Below are positions 15,972-23,685 of a stretch of 32,518 nucleotides of DNA, in pieces; within the stretch, counting starts at the first letter, position 1; the number at the start of each line of letters is the position of its first letter. The position numbers were made by a program, and so were the translations under genes. Below the pieces are notes generated by a model. That model saw nothing but the letters and a program-made list of their open reading frames with translations, had not been told where the DNA came from and made no database searches. The stretch covers positions 1 through 32,518 of the forward strand of contig CAYFYJ010000010.1 in the NCBI GenBank assembly GCA_964347415.1, given 5' to 3'. The stretch is from CAYFYJ01 sp964347415. Lineage in GTDB: Archaea > Aenigmatarchaeota > Aenigmatarchaeia > CG10238-14.

Positions 15972-17066
15972 ATGAAAATAACGTTAAGTGTGATAAAAGC
16001 TGATATCGGCAGCTATGTTGGCCATAACGTGGTCCATCCTGAACTGATAAAACTCGCTAAAGAGCAATTAGAGATGGCAAAGAGCAGGAAAGATATAATC
16101 GATTACTATGTCTTCCATTGTGGGGATGACTTGGAGCTCGTGATGACGCATGAGAAACCTGTTGAGGATCCTAAAATTCATGAATTGGCCTGGAACATCT
16201 TTAAAGCCTGTACAGATAGGTCAAAGGAGTTGAAACTGTATGGGGCTGGACAGGATATGTTGAAGGATACTTTCTCTGGTAATGTTAAGGGTATGGGTCC
16301 TGGTGTTGCAGAAATAAGCTTCGAAGAGAGAAAGAGTGAGCCTGTAGTTATATTCGCTGCAGATAAGACCGAACCTGGAGCATGGAATTTTCCTCTGTTC
16401 AAAAGTTTTGCTGATGCATTCACGAACCCTGGTTTAGTTATTTCGCCTACAATGAATCAAGGATTCACATTTGAAGTGCATGATGTCGTAGAAAATAAAA
16501 AAATAAAGTTCAAGTGCCCTGAAGACATGTACGATTTACTCGCATTCATAGGAACACCAGGAAGATATGTTATAAAACATATTTTTAGGAATTCGGATAA
16601 CTTGATTTGTGCTTCAACTAGTACGAGTAGACTTAATTTAATCGCTGGAAAGTATGTGGGAAAAGATGACCCTGTTGCTATAGTTAGATCACAACATGGT
16701 TTGCCAGATGTTGGGGAATTAGTTGAACCTTATGCCACTCCATTCTTGGTAGAAGGATGGAATAGGGGGAGTCATGTAGGACCGTTCATGCCAGTTAGTT
16801 GTGAAGACTCAATGCCAACAAGGTTTGATGGTCCACCAAGAGTTATTGCTTTAGGTTTCATTCTAAGGAATGGAAAGTTGGTCGGGCCTGTTGATTTATT
16901 CAAGGATAAATCTTTTGATCTGGCCAGACAGAAAGCCAATGAAATAGCAGATTACATGAGAATGCATGGACCATTCCAGCCGCATAGATTACCAGAGCAT
17001 GATATGGAATACACTAGTATGCCGAAGATAAAAGAGAAGCTTAAGGATAGATGGAAACCTGTTTAA
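15972..17066 (+). CDS. fbp: Bifunctional fructose-1,6-bisphosphate aldolase/phosphatase (archaeal type V)
   Basis: 364 residues. It condenses triose phosphates to fructose-1,6-bisphosphate and dephosphorylates it, making gluconeogenesis unidirectional. The N-terminus MKITLSVIKADIGSYVGH has the metal-binding Asp and His. FHCGDDLELVM and YGAGQDMLKDTFSGNVKGMGPG follow. The Schiff-base lysine lies in LNLIAGKYVGKDDP. RSQHGLPDVGELVEPYATPF and the FQPHRLP segment near the C-terminus are typical. It is divergent from the apgM-eno operon; together they cover three steps of the gluconeogenic trunk. No pyruvate kinase or other glycolytic gene is in the window. Confidence 0.95.
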   Translation: MKITLSVIKADIGSYVGHNVVHPELIKLAKEQLEMAKSRKDIIDYYVFHCGDDLELVMTHEKPVEDPKIHELAWNIFKACTDRSKELKLYGAGQDMLKDTFSGNVKGMGPGVAEISFEERKSEPVVIFAADKTEPGAWNFPLFKSFADAFTNPGLVISPTMNQGFTFEVHDVVENKKIKFKCPEDMYDLLAFIGTPGRYVIKHIFRNSDNLICASTSTSRLNLIAGKYVGKDDPVAIVRSQHGLPDVGELVEPYATPFLVEGWNRGSHVGPFMPVSCEDSMPTRFDGPPRVIALGFILRNGKLVGPVDLFKDKSFDLARQKANEIADYMRMHGPFQPHRLPEHDMEYTSMPKIKEKLKDRWKPV

Positions 17067-17079
17067 TCTCAATTTCTTT

Positions 17080-17099
17080 AAAACGATAATTTTATAAAC
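17080..17099 (+). promoter_or_regulatory. Promoter of the cdc48 operon (AAAACGAT + TTTTATAAAC)
   Basis: A TTTATAAA TATA box with AAAACGAT upstream, about 36-55 nt before the ATG at 17135. It shares the AACGAT element with other promoters here. Confidence 0.5.
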
Positions 17100-17134
17100 T
17101 TTCCTGAGCATATTTTAGTTTAAATAAACACTAA

Positions 17135-17464
17135 ATGATGAACATGATTGAAAAGAGGGCAATACTGATAACATTCACAGTAAAAACCAATAGATTTGAC
17201 AGCAACTCAGAGAGAAACAAATTTTACAAAGAGTTATACGGTTGGAAACAAATAGTTAAGAAAGAGGAGAAGAGGTACGTTTACAGAAGAGATGGTTTAC
17301 TAGATGAGATGCCTCACATCAGAGTGGATCGGTCGATGTTCATCATCATGAAAAGGCATATGGATAGAATGAGAAAGTTTTTAGATGAATGGGAAGATAA
17401 AATTAAATGGGATATGTTCGATGTTTTACTCGATAAAGAAAGGGAAAAAATGTTGAGAGGGTGA
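17135..17464 (+). CDS. Conserved-looking small protein of unknown function upstream of cdc48
   Basis: 109 residues, basic and aromatic-rich, no membrane helix. Segments that look conserved include FYKELYGWKQIVKK, YVYRRDGLLDEMPHIRVDRS and HMDRMRKFLDEWEDK. The opening strand RAILITFTVKTN and the alternating alpha/beta pattern could fit a small ferredoxin-like fold, but this is weak. I do not recognise a named family and assign no function. The start could be any of three clustered ATGs (17135, 17138, 17144). It lies four bases before cdc48, whose Shine-Dalgarno (GGGTGA) is inside its last codons, so the two are translationally coupled. Confidence 0.75.
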   Translation: MMNMIEKRAILITFTVKTNRFDSNSERNKFYKELYGWKQIVKKEEKRYVYRRDGLLDEMPHIRVDRSMFIIMKRHMDRMRKFLDEWEDKIKWDMFDVLLDKEREKMLRG

Positions 17465-17468
17465 ATCG

Positions 17469-19766
17469 ATGAAAGAGAAAAAAGAAGTTGAATTGAAGAT
17501 TGGGGAATTAACTCAGAGGGAGGAATTCGGTAGAGGAATAGTGAGAATAGATTCTAGCAGTATGCAGAGTATGGGAATAAAAGAAGGAGATGTAATTGAA
17601 TTAGAAGGAACAAGAAAGACTGGTGCAATAGCTGTAAGGTCTTATCCTGCTGATGCTGGTTTGAACGTCGCAAGAATGGATGGTTTGGTTAGAAGGAATG
17701 TTGGCGCTGGTGTTAGTGAGATTGTAAAAATAAGAAAGGCTGATGTTAAAGAAGCCAAGAAGGTTACCCTGGCTCCTGCTCAAGAAGGCATGATAGTTCA
17801 GATCAGTCCTAATCTCGTGAAACAAAACATCTATTATCGTCCTGTAACTAAAGGTGATATCATCGTTCCTTCTCCAGTTGTTAAAGGGAAGGGCGATATG
17901 AGTAGAACCCCAAATATTTTCCAAGCTTTTGGTTTTGACATTGAAGATTTTTTCTTCACTCCTACTGGTGAGACTAGGTTTGTCGTAACTAATACTGATC
18001 CGAGCGGAATTGTCAAGATAACTGATATGACTCGGCTTGAAATACTAAGACGGTTACCGAAAGGTCTTGGGTTAGAACAGAGAGCTGTGCCATCTGTTAC
18101 TTATGAAGATATTGGTGGAATGCATGAAGAAATTCTAAAAGTCAGAGAGATGATAGAACTTCCTCTGAGACATCCTGAATTATTCACCAGACTTGGTATT
18201 GAACCGCCAAAGGGGGTTTTATTGTATGGACCGCCTGGGTGTGGAAAGACTTTGTTGGCAAGAGCTGTAGCTAATGAATCGGGCGCAAACTTCTATTCTA
18301 TTGCTGGACCGGAAGTGATGAGTAAATGGTATGGCCAATCAGAAGAAAACGTGAGAAAAATTTTTGAAGAAGCAGAGAAAAACGCGCCATCGATTATATT
18401 CATCGATGAAATAGATTCCATAGCACCAAAAAGAGAAGAAGTACATGGAGAAGTTGAAAGAAGAGTTGTTTCTCAAATGTTAACGTTAATGGATGGGTTG
18501 AAAGCAAGAGGGAAACTTATTGTTATCGCCGCGACAAATGTCCCGAACATACTTGATCCCGCTTTAAGGAGACCAGGGAGGTTTGACAGAGAAATAGAGA
18601 TAGGCATCCCTGATAAAAAAGGAAGGAAAGAAATCCTTGAAATCCACACCAGACAGATGCCCCTTGCAAAAGGTGTTAGTTTAGATAAATTATCGGAGAT
18701 AACATACGGTTATACGGGAGCAGATATCAGTGCGTTAATTAAAGAAGCAGCGATGCGTGCATTGAGAAGACTTTTACCAAAAATAAAATGGAAGGAAGAG
18801 GAAAAAGTTCCGACTGAAGTCCTAGAAAAACTTTCTGTGAATAAAGCTGATTTTGATTATGCATTACGAATAGTTGAACCATCTGCGATGAGGGAAGTTC
18901 TCATTGAAACTCCTAACGTCAAATGGAATGATATTGGTGGTTTAGAAAAAGTAAAGGAGAGTTTGAAAGAGTCGATAGAATGGCCTTTAACCAACCCTGA
19001 TGCCTTCAAAAGAATGGGAATAAATCCGCCAAAGGGGGTTTTATTGTATGGACCGCCTGGGTGTGGAAAGACTTTGTTGGCAAGAGCTGTTGCGACTGAA
19101 TCGGGTGCAAACTTCATAGCAGTAAAAGGACCTGAATTGTTTAGCAAATGGGTTGGTGAGAGTGAGAAGAAGGTCAGGCAATTGTTCAGAAGAGCTAAAC
19201 AAGTCTCACCCTCAATCATATTCTTCGACGAGATAGATGCAATGGTTCCGAGAAGAGGTTTAGGCTTTGGAGAACATGTTACAGAAAAAATTGTTTCTCA
19301 GATGTTAACTGAGTTATCTGGTTTGGAGGATTTACATGATGTTGTTGTCATTGCTGCAACGAATAGACCTGATATGCTCGATGCCGCATTGTTAAGACCT
19401 GGAAGGTTTGATAGACAGATATTAGTACCAGAGCCAGATGAAGAAGCCAGATTGAAGGTTCTAGAGATAAAGACAAAGGGCATGCCTTTGAAAGGTGTGA
19501 ATCTGAAAAAAATTGCTAAGATAACTGATGATTTTTCTGGAGCGGATTTAGAGAACTTGGCCAGAGAAGCAGCGATGCGTGCATTGAGAGAAAATAAAAA
19601 TGCGAAGCAAGTGACGATGAGCCACTTTGATAGGGCCTTGAACGAAATTAAGCCAAGCTTAAGTAAAAGGATCGTTGATTTTTACAAACAGTTTGATGAA
19701 AGATTCAAGAAGAGGGTCATGAAAAAAGAGAAGGCTGAAGAAAAAGAACTTGGATACGTGGGTTAA
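17469..19766 (+). CDS. cdc48: Cdc48/VAT-type double AAA+ ATPase
   Basis: 765 residues. N-domain about 1-190 (double-psi barrel, MGIKEGDVIELEG), D1 about 215-430, D2 about 485-720, then a charged tail ending LGYVG. Walker A is GPPGCGKT in both D1 (254-261) and D2 (528-535). Walker B is FIDEID in D1 and FFDEID in D2. Arginine-finger regions RRPGRFDREIE and LRPGRFDRQIL are present. It is a hexameric unfoldase that feeds substrates to the proteasome or remodels complexes in the cytoplasm. D1 Walker A usually has Thr at the fifth position in archaeal VAT, whereas Cys is the eukaryotic D2 form; here both have Cys, and 65 bases around them are identical between modules. Confidence 0.97.
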   Translation: MKEKKEVELKIGELTQREEFGRGIVRIDSSSMQSMGIKEGDVIELEGTRKTGAIAVRSYPADAGLNVARMDGLVRRNVGAGVSEIVKIRKADVKEAKKVTLAPAQEGMIVQISPNLVKQNIYYRPVTKGDIIVPSPVVKGKGDMSRTPNIFQAFGFDIEDFFFTPTGETRFVVTNTDPSGIVKITDMTRLEILRRLPKGLGLEQRAVPSVTYEDIGGMHEEILKVREMIELPLRHPELFTRLGIEPPKGVLLYGPPGCGKTLLARAVANESGANFYSIAGPEVMSKWYGQSEENVRKIFEEAEKNAPSIIFIDEIDSIAPKREEVHGEVERRVVSQMLTLMDGLKARGKLIVIAATNVPNILDPALRRPGRFDREIEIGIPDKKGRKEILEIHTRQMPLAKGVSLDKLSEITYGYTGADISALIKEAAMRALRRLLPKIKWKEEEKVPTEVLEKLSVNKADFDYALRIVEPSAMREVLIETPNVKWNDIGGLEKVKESLKESIEWPLTNPDAFKRMGINPPKGVLLYGPPGCGKTLLARAVATESGANFIAVKGPELFSKWVGESEKKVRQLFRRAKQVSPSIIFFDEIDAMVPRRGLGFGEHVTEKIVSQMLTELSGLEDLHDVVVIAATNRPDMLDAALLRPGRFDRQILVPEPDEEARLKVLEIKTKGMPLKGVNLKKIAKITDDFSGADLENLAREAAMRALRENKNAKQVTMSHFDRALNEIKPSLSKRIVDFYKQFDERFKKRVMKKEKAEEKELGYVG
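18204..18268 (+). repeat. 65-nt tract identical to 19026-19090 (D1 Walker A of cdc48)
   Basis: Every base from CCGCCAAAGGGGG to AGAGCTGT is the same in the two AAA modules, including third codon positions. The offset is 822 nt. Confidence 0.9.
19026..19090 (+). repeat. 65-nt tract identical to 18204-18268 (D2 Walker A of cdc48)
   Basis: Second copy of the tract. A further 25-nt identical tract sits at 18743-18767 and 19565-19589, at the same 822-nt offset, so both are in register with the module repeat. Confidence 0.9.
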
Positions 19767-19818
19767 GAAAATTATTTAAATTTGATTTTGAATAACTGTT
19801 TTATTGAAGGGGGTAATG

Positions 19819-19842
19819 CTTAAGGTGTGACTAATCCTTGAG
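19819..19842 (+). promoter_or_regulatory. Short hairpin in the 5' leader of the TRAM gene
   Basis: CTTAAGG (19819-19825) can pair with CCTTGAG (19836-19842), including one G-T pair, leaving a 10-nt loop. A TATA-like ATTATTTAAATTT lies at about 19769-19781, giving a leader of roughly 65-75 nt, longer than most here. A strong AAGGAGG follows at about 19858-19864. Function unknown. Confidence 0.3.
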
Positions 19843-19871
19843 ATTTTGTGGATGACTAAGGAGGTTGTATT

Positions 19872-20210
19872 ATGGAAAGAAGGTTTTCAAGACCCAGGTT
19901 TAGGGACCGAGGTTTTGAAAGATTTGAAAAACCAGTAAAAGTTGGGGAGACATACGATGTTGAGATAAATGAGACTGGTTCTAAAGGGGATGGAATAGCA
20001 CGAGTTAAGAATTTTGTCGTTTTCGTTGCTAACGCGAAAAAGGGAGATAAATGCAAAATAAAGATAACAGAAGTTGCCAGAAGATTTGCAATCGGAGAGA
20101 AGGTTGGGGAAGCAGAAGTTGCAGAAGCTCCTAAGGAAGAAAAACCTAAGAAGGGAAAAAAACCCGAAGAACCAGAAAAATTAGAGGGGAAAAAAGTTGA
20201 AGATAAATGA
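19872..20210 (+). CDS. TRAM-domain protein (small RNA-binding protein)
   Basis: 112 residues. A short Arg/Phe-rich N-terminus (RRFSRPRFRDRGFERF) precedes a TRAM domain at about 20-78: VGETYDVEINETGSKGDGIA, VKNFVVFVANAKKGDKCKI, ITEVARRFAIGE. Free-standing TRAM proteins in archaea bind RNA and have been described as RNA chaperones in methanogens. The tail from about 80 is Lys/Glu/Pro-rich and probably disordered. The start is fixed by AAGGAGG eight bases upstream. The 3' end overlaps the OB-fold gene by 14 bases. Confidence 0.88.
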   Translation: MERRFSRPRFRDRGFERFEKPVKVGETYDVEINETGSKGDGIARVKNFVVFVANAKKGDKCKIKITEVARRFAIGEKVGEAEVAEAPKEEKPKKGKKPEEPEKLEGKKVEDK

Positions 20211-20487
20211 ACTGAAACTTGGAACGAATGAGGTTAGTTTGACTGCCAAAGTTTTAGATGTATCTGAACCTAGAAACGTGAGAACTAAACTCGGTTACCA
20301 GACTAGAGTTGCTACTGCCACGATCGAAGATGATTCTGGAAAGATACTGCTGACCCTGTGGGGGAGACAGATCGACGAGATCGGAGAGGGAGACACTGTA
20401 GAAATAAAAAACGGTTATGTAACGGAGTTTAGGGGAGAGTTGCAACTCAATGTCCCGAGAAAGGGGGAAATAAAGAAAGTTGGTTGA
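20197..20487 (+). CDS. Single OB-fold ssDNA-binding protein (RPA/SOSS-B-like)
   Basis: 96 residues with a TTG start at 20197 preceded by AGAGGGG. The sequence has the RPA OB-fold pattern: LTAKVLDVSEPRNVRTK, RVATATIEDDSGKILLTLWG, IGEGDTVEIKNGYVTEFRGELQLNV. The WG and Y/F residues are where aromatic stacking with ssDNA occurs in the family. It resembles archaeal short RPA proteins and the eukaryotic SOSS-B. It overlaps the TRAM gene by 14 bases, so translation is coupled. A T-rich tract after the stop ends the operon. Confidence 0.85.
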   Translation: MKINELKLGTNEVSLTAKVLDVSEPRNVRTKLGYQTRVATATIEDDSGKILLTLWGRQIDEIGEGDTVEIKNGYVTEFRGELQLNVPRKGEIKKVG

Positions 20488-20516
20488 TTCTTTTTTCTTT
20501 TGTTTTTAATATTTTA
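20488..20516 (+). terminator. T-rich terminator of the cdc48-TRAM-OB region
   Basis: Directly after the TGA come TTC, TTTTTTC, TTTTG and TTTTT runs. Poly-T is the basic archaeal terminator. No stem precedes it. Confidence 0.55.
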
Positions 20517-20546
20517 GAATGGCTTACTCTTAGTTGGGGGGTTTTT

Positions 20547-21098
20547 TCATAAACCCAATTCTTCACTTATCCTTTGCATTGATTCTAAAGCTATCTCAAA
20601 GAATTTTTCTTTTGGAATACCAACATGCTCACAGACTAATATATTTTCTCTACTACATCTTCTAGCAAAATCTTTCTGCTTGAATTTCTTCCTGATCGAT
20701 TTTACTTTAACATCCTTCAATTTTTTAGAAGGTATTATCAGAGCAGCTGCAACTATCAATCCTGAAATAGCATCTGCTGCAATCAAAGCCTTTTCCATTT
20801 TTGTTTCGGGCGTGGCTCCAGTATTCTCAAAGTTATGGGATTTTATCGCACGAATAATTTTCTCATCAACCTTATCTTTGAGTAGATTTTCTGCAATTAT
20901 TCCGTGGTTTTTTGGATCGTTTTCTGTCTGGCCATAATCTATGTCATGTAGTAAACCTACCATTCCCCATGTTTCAATATCTTCGTTTAGATGTTTGGCA
21001 ATCCCTCTCATTATCGCTTCTACAGCCAGAATGTGTTTAAATAGGTATTCTTTTTTGATGTTTTCTTTAACCAAAATAACTGCTTCTTCCCTCTTCAT
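20547..21098 (-). CDS. HD-domain hydrolase
   Basis: 183 residues. Metal-binding His/Asp residues of the HD superfamily are visible: KHILAVEAIM, GLLHDIDYGQ, NHGIIAENLL, IKSHNFEN and ALIAADAISGL. This layout (H...HD...H...H...D) fits small archaeal and bacterial HD phosphohydrolases. Substrate unknown; nucleotides or phosphate esters are likely for the family. It is the last gene of the eL40 cluster, four bases after the zinc-ribbon gene. A GGGTTT/AAACCC hairpin spans its stop (20539-20556). Confidence 0.8.
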   Translation of the reverse strand: MKREEAVILVKENIKKEYLFKHILAVEAIMRGIAKHLNEDIETWGMVGLLHDIDYGQTENDPKNHGIIAENLLKDKVDEKIIRAIKSHNFENTGATPETKMEKALIAADAISGLIVAAALIIPSKKLKDVKVKSIRKKFKQKDFARRCSRENILVCEHVGIPKEKFFEIALESMQRISEELGL

Positions 21099-21102
21099 AG
21101 AA

Positions 21103-21366
21103 TCATTTCTTCTTCAAATCAGAAACCAATATCATTTTCCCGCACTTAGAACATTTGAATTTTGGTCTTTTGAATTTTTTCTTTCCCTTTTCCATCTCAA
21201 TCGTTTTTATCTCGTAGAAACCACAGAAAGGACAATTGTATTCGACCTGAGTTGGTTGGTCTCTTAGCTTGCCAACGATAAGATTCTCTCTCCTAGTAAA
21301 GAATTCGAAGTCTTTTGAAGGACTCAGTCCCTTTTCAACCCATCGTTTGACGAGTTTACTATCCAT
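21103..21366 (-). CDS. Small zinc-ribbon protein linked to eL40
   Basis: 87 residues. CPFC (about 45-48) and CSKC (about 73-76) are separated by a basic stretch (KGKKKFKRPKFK), the pattern of a single zinc ribbon that may bind RNA. The N-terminal half (LVKRWVEKGLSPSKDFEFFTRRENLIVGKLRD) is not familiar. Its ATG lies two bases after the stop of the eL40 gene, so it is almost certainly co-translated, which suggests a ribosome or RNA role. I cannot name the family. Confidence 0.75.
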   Translation of the reverse strand: MDSKLVKRWVEKGLSPSKDFEFFTRRENLIVGKLRDQPTQVEYNCPFCGFYEIKTIEMEKGKKKFKRPKFKCSKCGKMILVSDLKKK

Positions 21367-21368
21367 GG

Positions 21369-21545
21369 CTATACCTTCTTCTCCTTCCTTTTTGGTCTTA
21401 GGGATTTAGATCCACACTTTCTACACTTGATCTTGCCTTCCCTGACTTTTATGTAATCCGCTCTAATTTTGCTCTTACATTTCCTACAGACGAATACTCT
21501 ATGGTATATCCTTTGCATTGCCTCTGGAAAAGTTTTTTTCACCAT
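21369..21545 (-). CDS. rpl40e: Ribosomal protein eL40 (L40e)
   Basis: 58 residues. Reading from the ATG at 21545: FPEAMQRIYHRVFVCRKC, then KCRKCGSKSLRPKRKE. The PEAxxRI start, two CxxC pairs (C20/C23, C41/C44) and the LRPK end match archaeal eL40, a large-subunit protein without the eukaryotic ubiquitin fusion. It is slightly longer than the roughly 50 residues typical in archaea. GAGG seven bases before the ATG serves as the Shine-Dalgarno. It heads the zinc ribbon and HD genes and lies 40 bases after the upstream HD gene. Confidence 0.88.
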   Translation of the reverse strand: MVKKTFPEAMQRIYHRVFVCRKCKSKIRADYIKVREGKIKCRKCGSKSLRPKRKEKKV

Positions 21546-21585
21546 TTTAATCCTCTAAAGTAAATATGTGTTGGTAGTTAAAAAT

Positions 21586-22164
21586 TTAATATTTGCCTAT
21601 CAGATCCTCCATTTCGTCTCTTAATTTTTCTAGCCTCAAAACAACTGGGTTATTAACGCCAAACTTCTTTCTGAATCTTTTCAGGGTTGGTTCTATCGTA
21701 TCATACTCAACATCCTTTCTTTCCACGATTTGTTCTCCATTAATTGTTTTGAATACGAGTTCGCTTTCAAGAAACTTGTCGGCATAAGAAAGAATTTTTT
21801 CCTCCAATGTTTCAGGGATATAATCTTTTTTCGGCAGGCCTAATTCTTCAGCTTCTTCAGCAGTTATTCCAGCTCCAACATGTCTCTCAACCAATTTTAT
21901 AAGGGGATCGGAAACCCCTAATACTTTAATTATCTTAACGCTTTCGATAGCATGACCGATACCATGAGTTACGCTTCTTCCAATATCATGTAAATAACCG
22001 CCAACTTCAAGAAGTTCTAAATCCACATCAGGCCCTTTTTCTTTTAATTTCCTTCCTAGTTCAAGGGCCTTTTTAGTAACCATTTCAATATGATTGATGA
22101 CATGGGGTTGATTCGCTAATCTAACTCTCATCAATCTTCTCGCCTTTTCAACTCTAACCGACAT
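21586..22164 (-). CDS. HD-domain hydrolase, TIGR00295-like
   Basis: 192 residues from the ATG at 22164; an upstream start at 22215 is possible but would cross the divergent promoter. HD motifs: VINHIEMVTKKAL, VGGYLHDIGRSVTHGIGHAIES, LVERHVGAGITAEEAEELG and ILSYADKFLES. The long HVGAG...EAEELGLP segment matches the archaeal TIGR00295 group, of unknown substrate. Transcribed divergently from DUF99. Confidence 0.83.
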   Translation of the reverse strand: MSVRVEKARRLMRVRLANQPHVINHIEMVTKKALELGRKLKEKGPDVDLELLEVGGYLHDIGRSVTHGIGHAIESVKIIKVLGVSDPLIKLVERHVGAGITAEEAEELGLPKKDYIPETLEEKILSYADKFLESELVFKTINGEQIVERKDVEYDTIEPTLKRFRKKFGVNNPVVLRLEKLRDEMEDLIGKY

Positions 22165-22188
22165 ACAACCACTAAAACGATGAAACAT

Positions 22189-22201
22189 AAACGATTTAAG
22201 G
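22189..22201. promoter_or_regulatory. Shared TATA-like element AAACGATTTAAGG between divergent HD and DUF99 genes
   Basis: The TTTAA core is about 30 nt from the HD start (22164, minus) and about 35 nt from the DUF99 start (22231, plus). A near-symmetric TTTAA box could serve both directions. This placement supports the internal ATGs chosen for both genes. Confidence 0.45.
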
Positions 22202-22230
22202 TTTTTGTTTTCCAATCTATAGATGGTATT

Positions 22231-22818
22231 ATGAGGTCTGTTAAAAGGGAGATCAGGATCGTGGGTTTTGACGATGGTCCTTTCATTCCAAGGGCAAAAG
22301 GTAAAGTACCTGTAATCGGTGTGGTGTTCAGGGGTGGAAATTATTTAGACGGAGCATTTAAGACAGAAGTTAGTATAGATGGTATGGATGCTACCAAGAT
22401 TCTGATAAAATTACTCAATAATTCCAGACATAAAGAACAGTTGAGAGTCATAATGCTGAAAGGCATATCATTTGGTGGGTTCAATATGGTAGATATCTCC
22501 AGACTATATGATAAAACCAAGTTGCCAGTAATAGTAGTAAACAGAAGGAAACCCAACCTCGAGAAAATAAAAACTGCGTTGAAACATTTTAAAGATTTTG
22601 AAAAAAGATGGGAATGTGTTGAACATGCGGGAAAAACACATAAGATGAAAATAGAAAAGAATAAAAATACCTACTATCAATTTAAAGGTTTATCAAAAGA
22701 AGAAACAGAAAAGATTATAAAATTAAGTTGTACAAGAAGTTTGATACCGGAACCATTGAGGATCGCACACTTGATTGCTTCCTCTTTGATAAAAGGTGAG
22801 AGTGGGGGAAGAGCTTGA
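22231..22818 (+). CDS. DUF99 family protein (endonuclease V-related fold)
   Basis: 195 residues from the ATG at 22231, chosen because DUF99 proteins begin shortly before REIRIVGFDDGPF; the ATG at 22180 would place the start inside the promoter. Further family segments: GKVPVIGVVFRGGNYLDG, IMLKGISFGGFNMVDI and LPVIVVNRRKPN, with a C-terminal EPLRIAHLIAS. DUF99 is structurally related to endonuclease V and spread across archaea; activity is not established. Its stop overlaps the TTG start of signal peptidase I. Confidence 0.85.
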   Translation: MRSVKREIRIVGFDDGPFIPRAKGKVPVIGVVFRGGNYLDGAFKTEVSIDGMDATKILIKLLNNSRHKEQLRVIMLKGISFGGFNMVDISRLYDKTKLPVIVVNRRKPNLEKIKTALKHFKDFEKRWECVEHAGKTHKMKIEKNKNTYYQFKGLSKEETEKIIKLSCTRSLIPEPLRIAHLIASSLIKGESGGRA

Positions 22819-23330
22819 AAAAATCAAACAAAGAATTGTTAGAAACTGTCGGTTACATTGCCTTAGGGGTTGTTGCGGCTTATTTGCTAAACTTTGGTCT
22901 GGGTCTGGTTTTAGGGACAGATCTTCCTGTCGTTGCTGTTGTTTCAGATTCCATGACGCATGATGTTACTACACCTTTAAGACATTATGAATATCTTCAG
23001 GATAAGTATGGTTACACAAAAGAAGAAGTAGATTCTTGGCCGATAACTGGAGGTTTTTTAAAAGGAGATGCGTTGGTTGTTGTCGGGATTGAGGCAGAGG
23101 AGTTAAAGACCGGTGATGTTATAGTATACGATATAGAAGGTCAAAGTACTCCAATCGTTCATAGAATAATTGAAATAGAAGATGGAAAGATAACAACTAA
23201 AGGGGATCATAACCCTTCTCATGATCCATGGTCACCAAGTAATATTCATGGAAAGGCTGTTACTGTCATACCCTTTTTAGGGTGGCCAAAGCTTTTGTTA
23301 ACAACAACATTGGGGGGTGTTTTAAGATGA
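22815..23330 (+). CDS. sec11: Signal peptidase I (archaeal/ER type)
   Basis: 171 residues with a TTG start that overlaps the previous stop and GTGGGGG upstream. One N-terminal helix (about 13-33), then the catalytic Ser in VVSDSMTH and the region GDALVVVG..LKTGDVIVYD. IVHRIIEIEDGKITTKGDHN carries the His that replaces the bacterial Lys, and NPSHDPW holds the Asp. It cuts Sec signal peptides at the outer face of the membrane; the secreted proteins in this window are plausible substrates. It overlaps tfs by four bases. Confidence 0.92.
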   Translation: MKKSNKELLETVGYIALGVVAAYLLNFGLGLVLGTDLPVVAVVSDSMTHDVTTPLRHYEYLQDKYGYTKEEVDSWPITGGFLKGDALVVVGIEAEELKTGDVIVYDIEGQSTPIVHRIIEIEDGKITTKGDHNPSHDPWSPSNIHGKAVTVIPFLGWPKLLLTTTLGGVLR

Positions 23331-23653
23331 AGTTCTGTGATAAATGTGAGAATTTGATGATTGCAGAAAAGGGAAGAAAAAAAATGAGGTGGGTTTGTAG
23401 AAAATGCGGTCATGCCTCTTATGGAAAAGTCAGTTCGACTAAAATTCTTGAAAAAGTAGAAACTGAAAAAGAAATAATCCCTGTTTTAGACGAGAAGGAT
23501 GCTCTAAGTACCTACCCAAAGACTAAGATAATTTGTCCTGAATGTGAGAACAACGAGGCTTATTGGTTCATGCAACAGACTAGGTCAGGTGATGAACCTC
23601 CCACAAGATTCTATTGCTGCACTGAATGCGGACATAGATGGCGAGAATATTAG
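23327..23653 (+). CDS. tfs: Transcription factor S (TFIIS-like RNA polymerase cleavage factor)
   Basis: 108 residues from the ATG at 23327 (ATGA overlap with the signal peptidase gene, GGGGGGTG upstream). N-terminal zinc ribbon MKFCDKC...WVCRKCG, as in RpoM. C-terminal ribbon ICPECENNEAYWFMQQTRSG then DEPPTRFYCCTECGHRW. The invariant Asp-Glu pair (SGDEP) that reaches the RNA polymerase active site to trigger transcript cleavage is present. The normal end at HRWREY is a TAG stop, which shows that TAG terminates in this genome. Confidence 0.95.
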   Translation: MKFCDKCENLMIAEKGRKKMRWVCRKCGHASYGKVSSTKILEKVETEKEIIPVLDEKDALSTYPKTKIICPECENNEAYWFMQQTRSGDEPPTRFYCCTECGHRWREY

Positions 23654-23660
23654 TCTATTA

Positions 23661-23670
23661 ATATTTAAAC
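23661..23670 (+). promoter_or_regulatory. TATA box of the OB-fold/PCNA pair
   Basis: ATATTTAAAC is about 20-25 nt before the ATG at 23686. There is no Shine-Dalgarno, so the transcript is probably leaderless. Confidence 0.5.
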
Positions 23671-23685
23671 GCCAAAACTTTTTCT

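Noticed and set aside
22180..22230. Upstream ATG at 22180 as the DUF99 start, and 22215 as the HD gene start
   Set aside because: Both would make the two genes overlap head to head across the only TATA-like element; the family-typical N-termini begin at 22231 and 22164.
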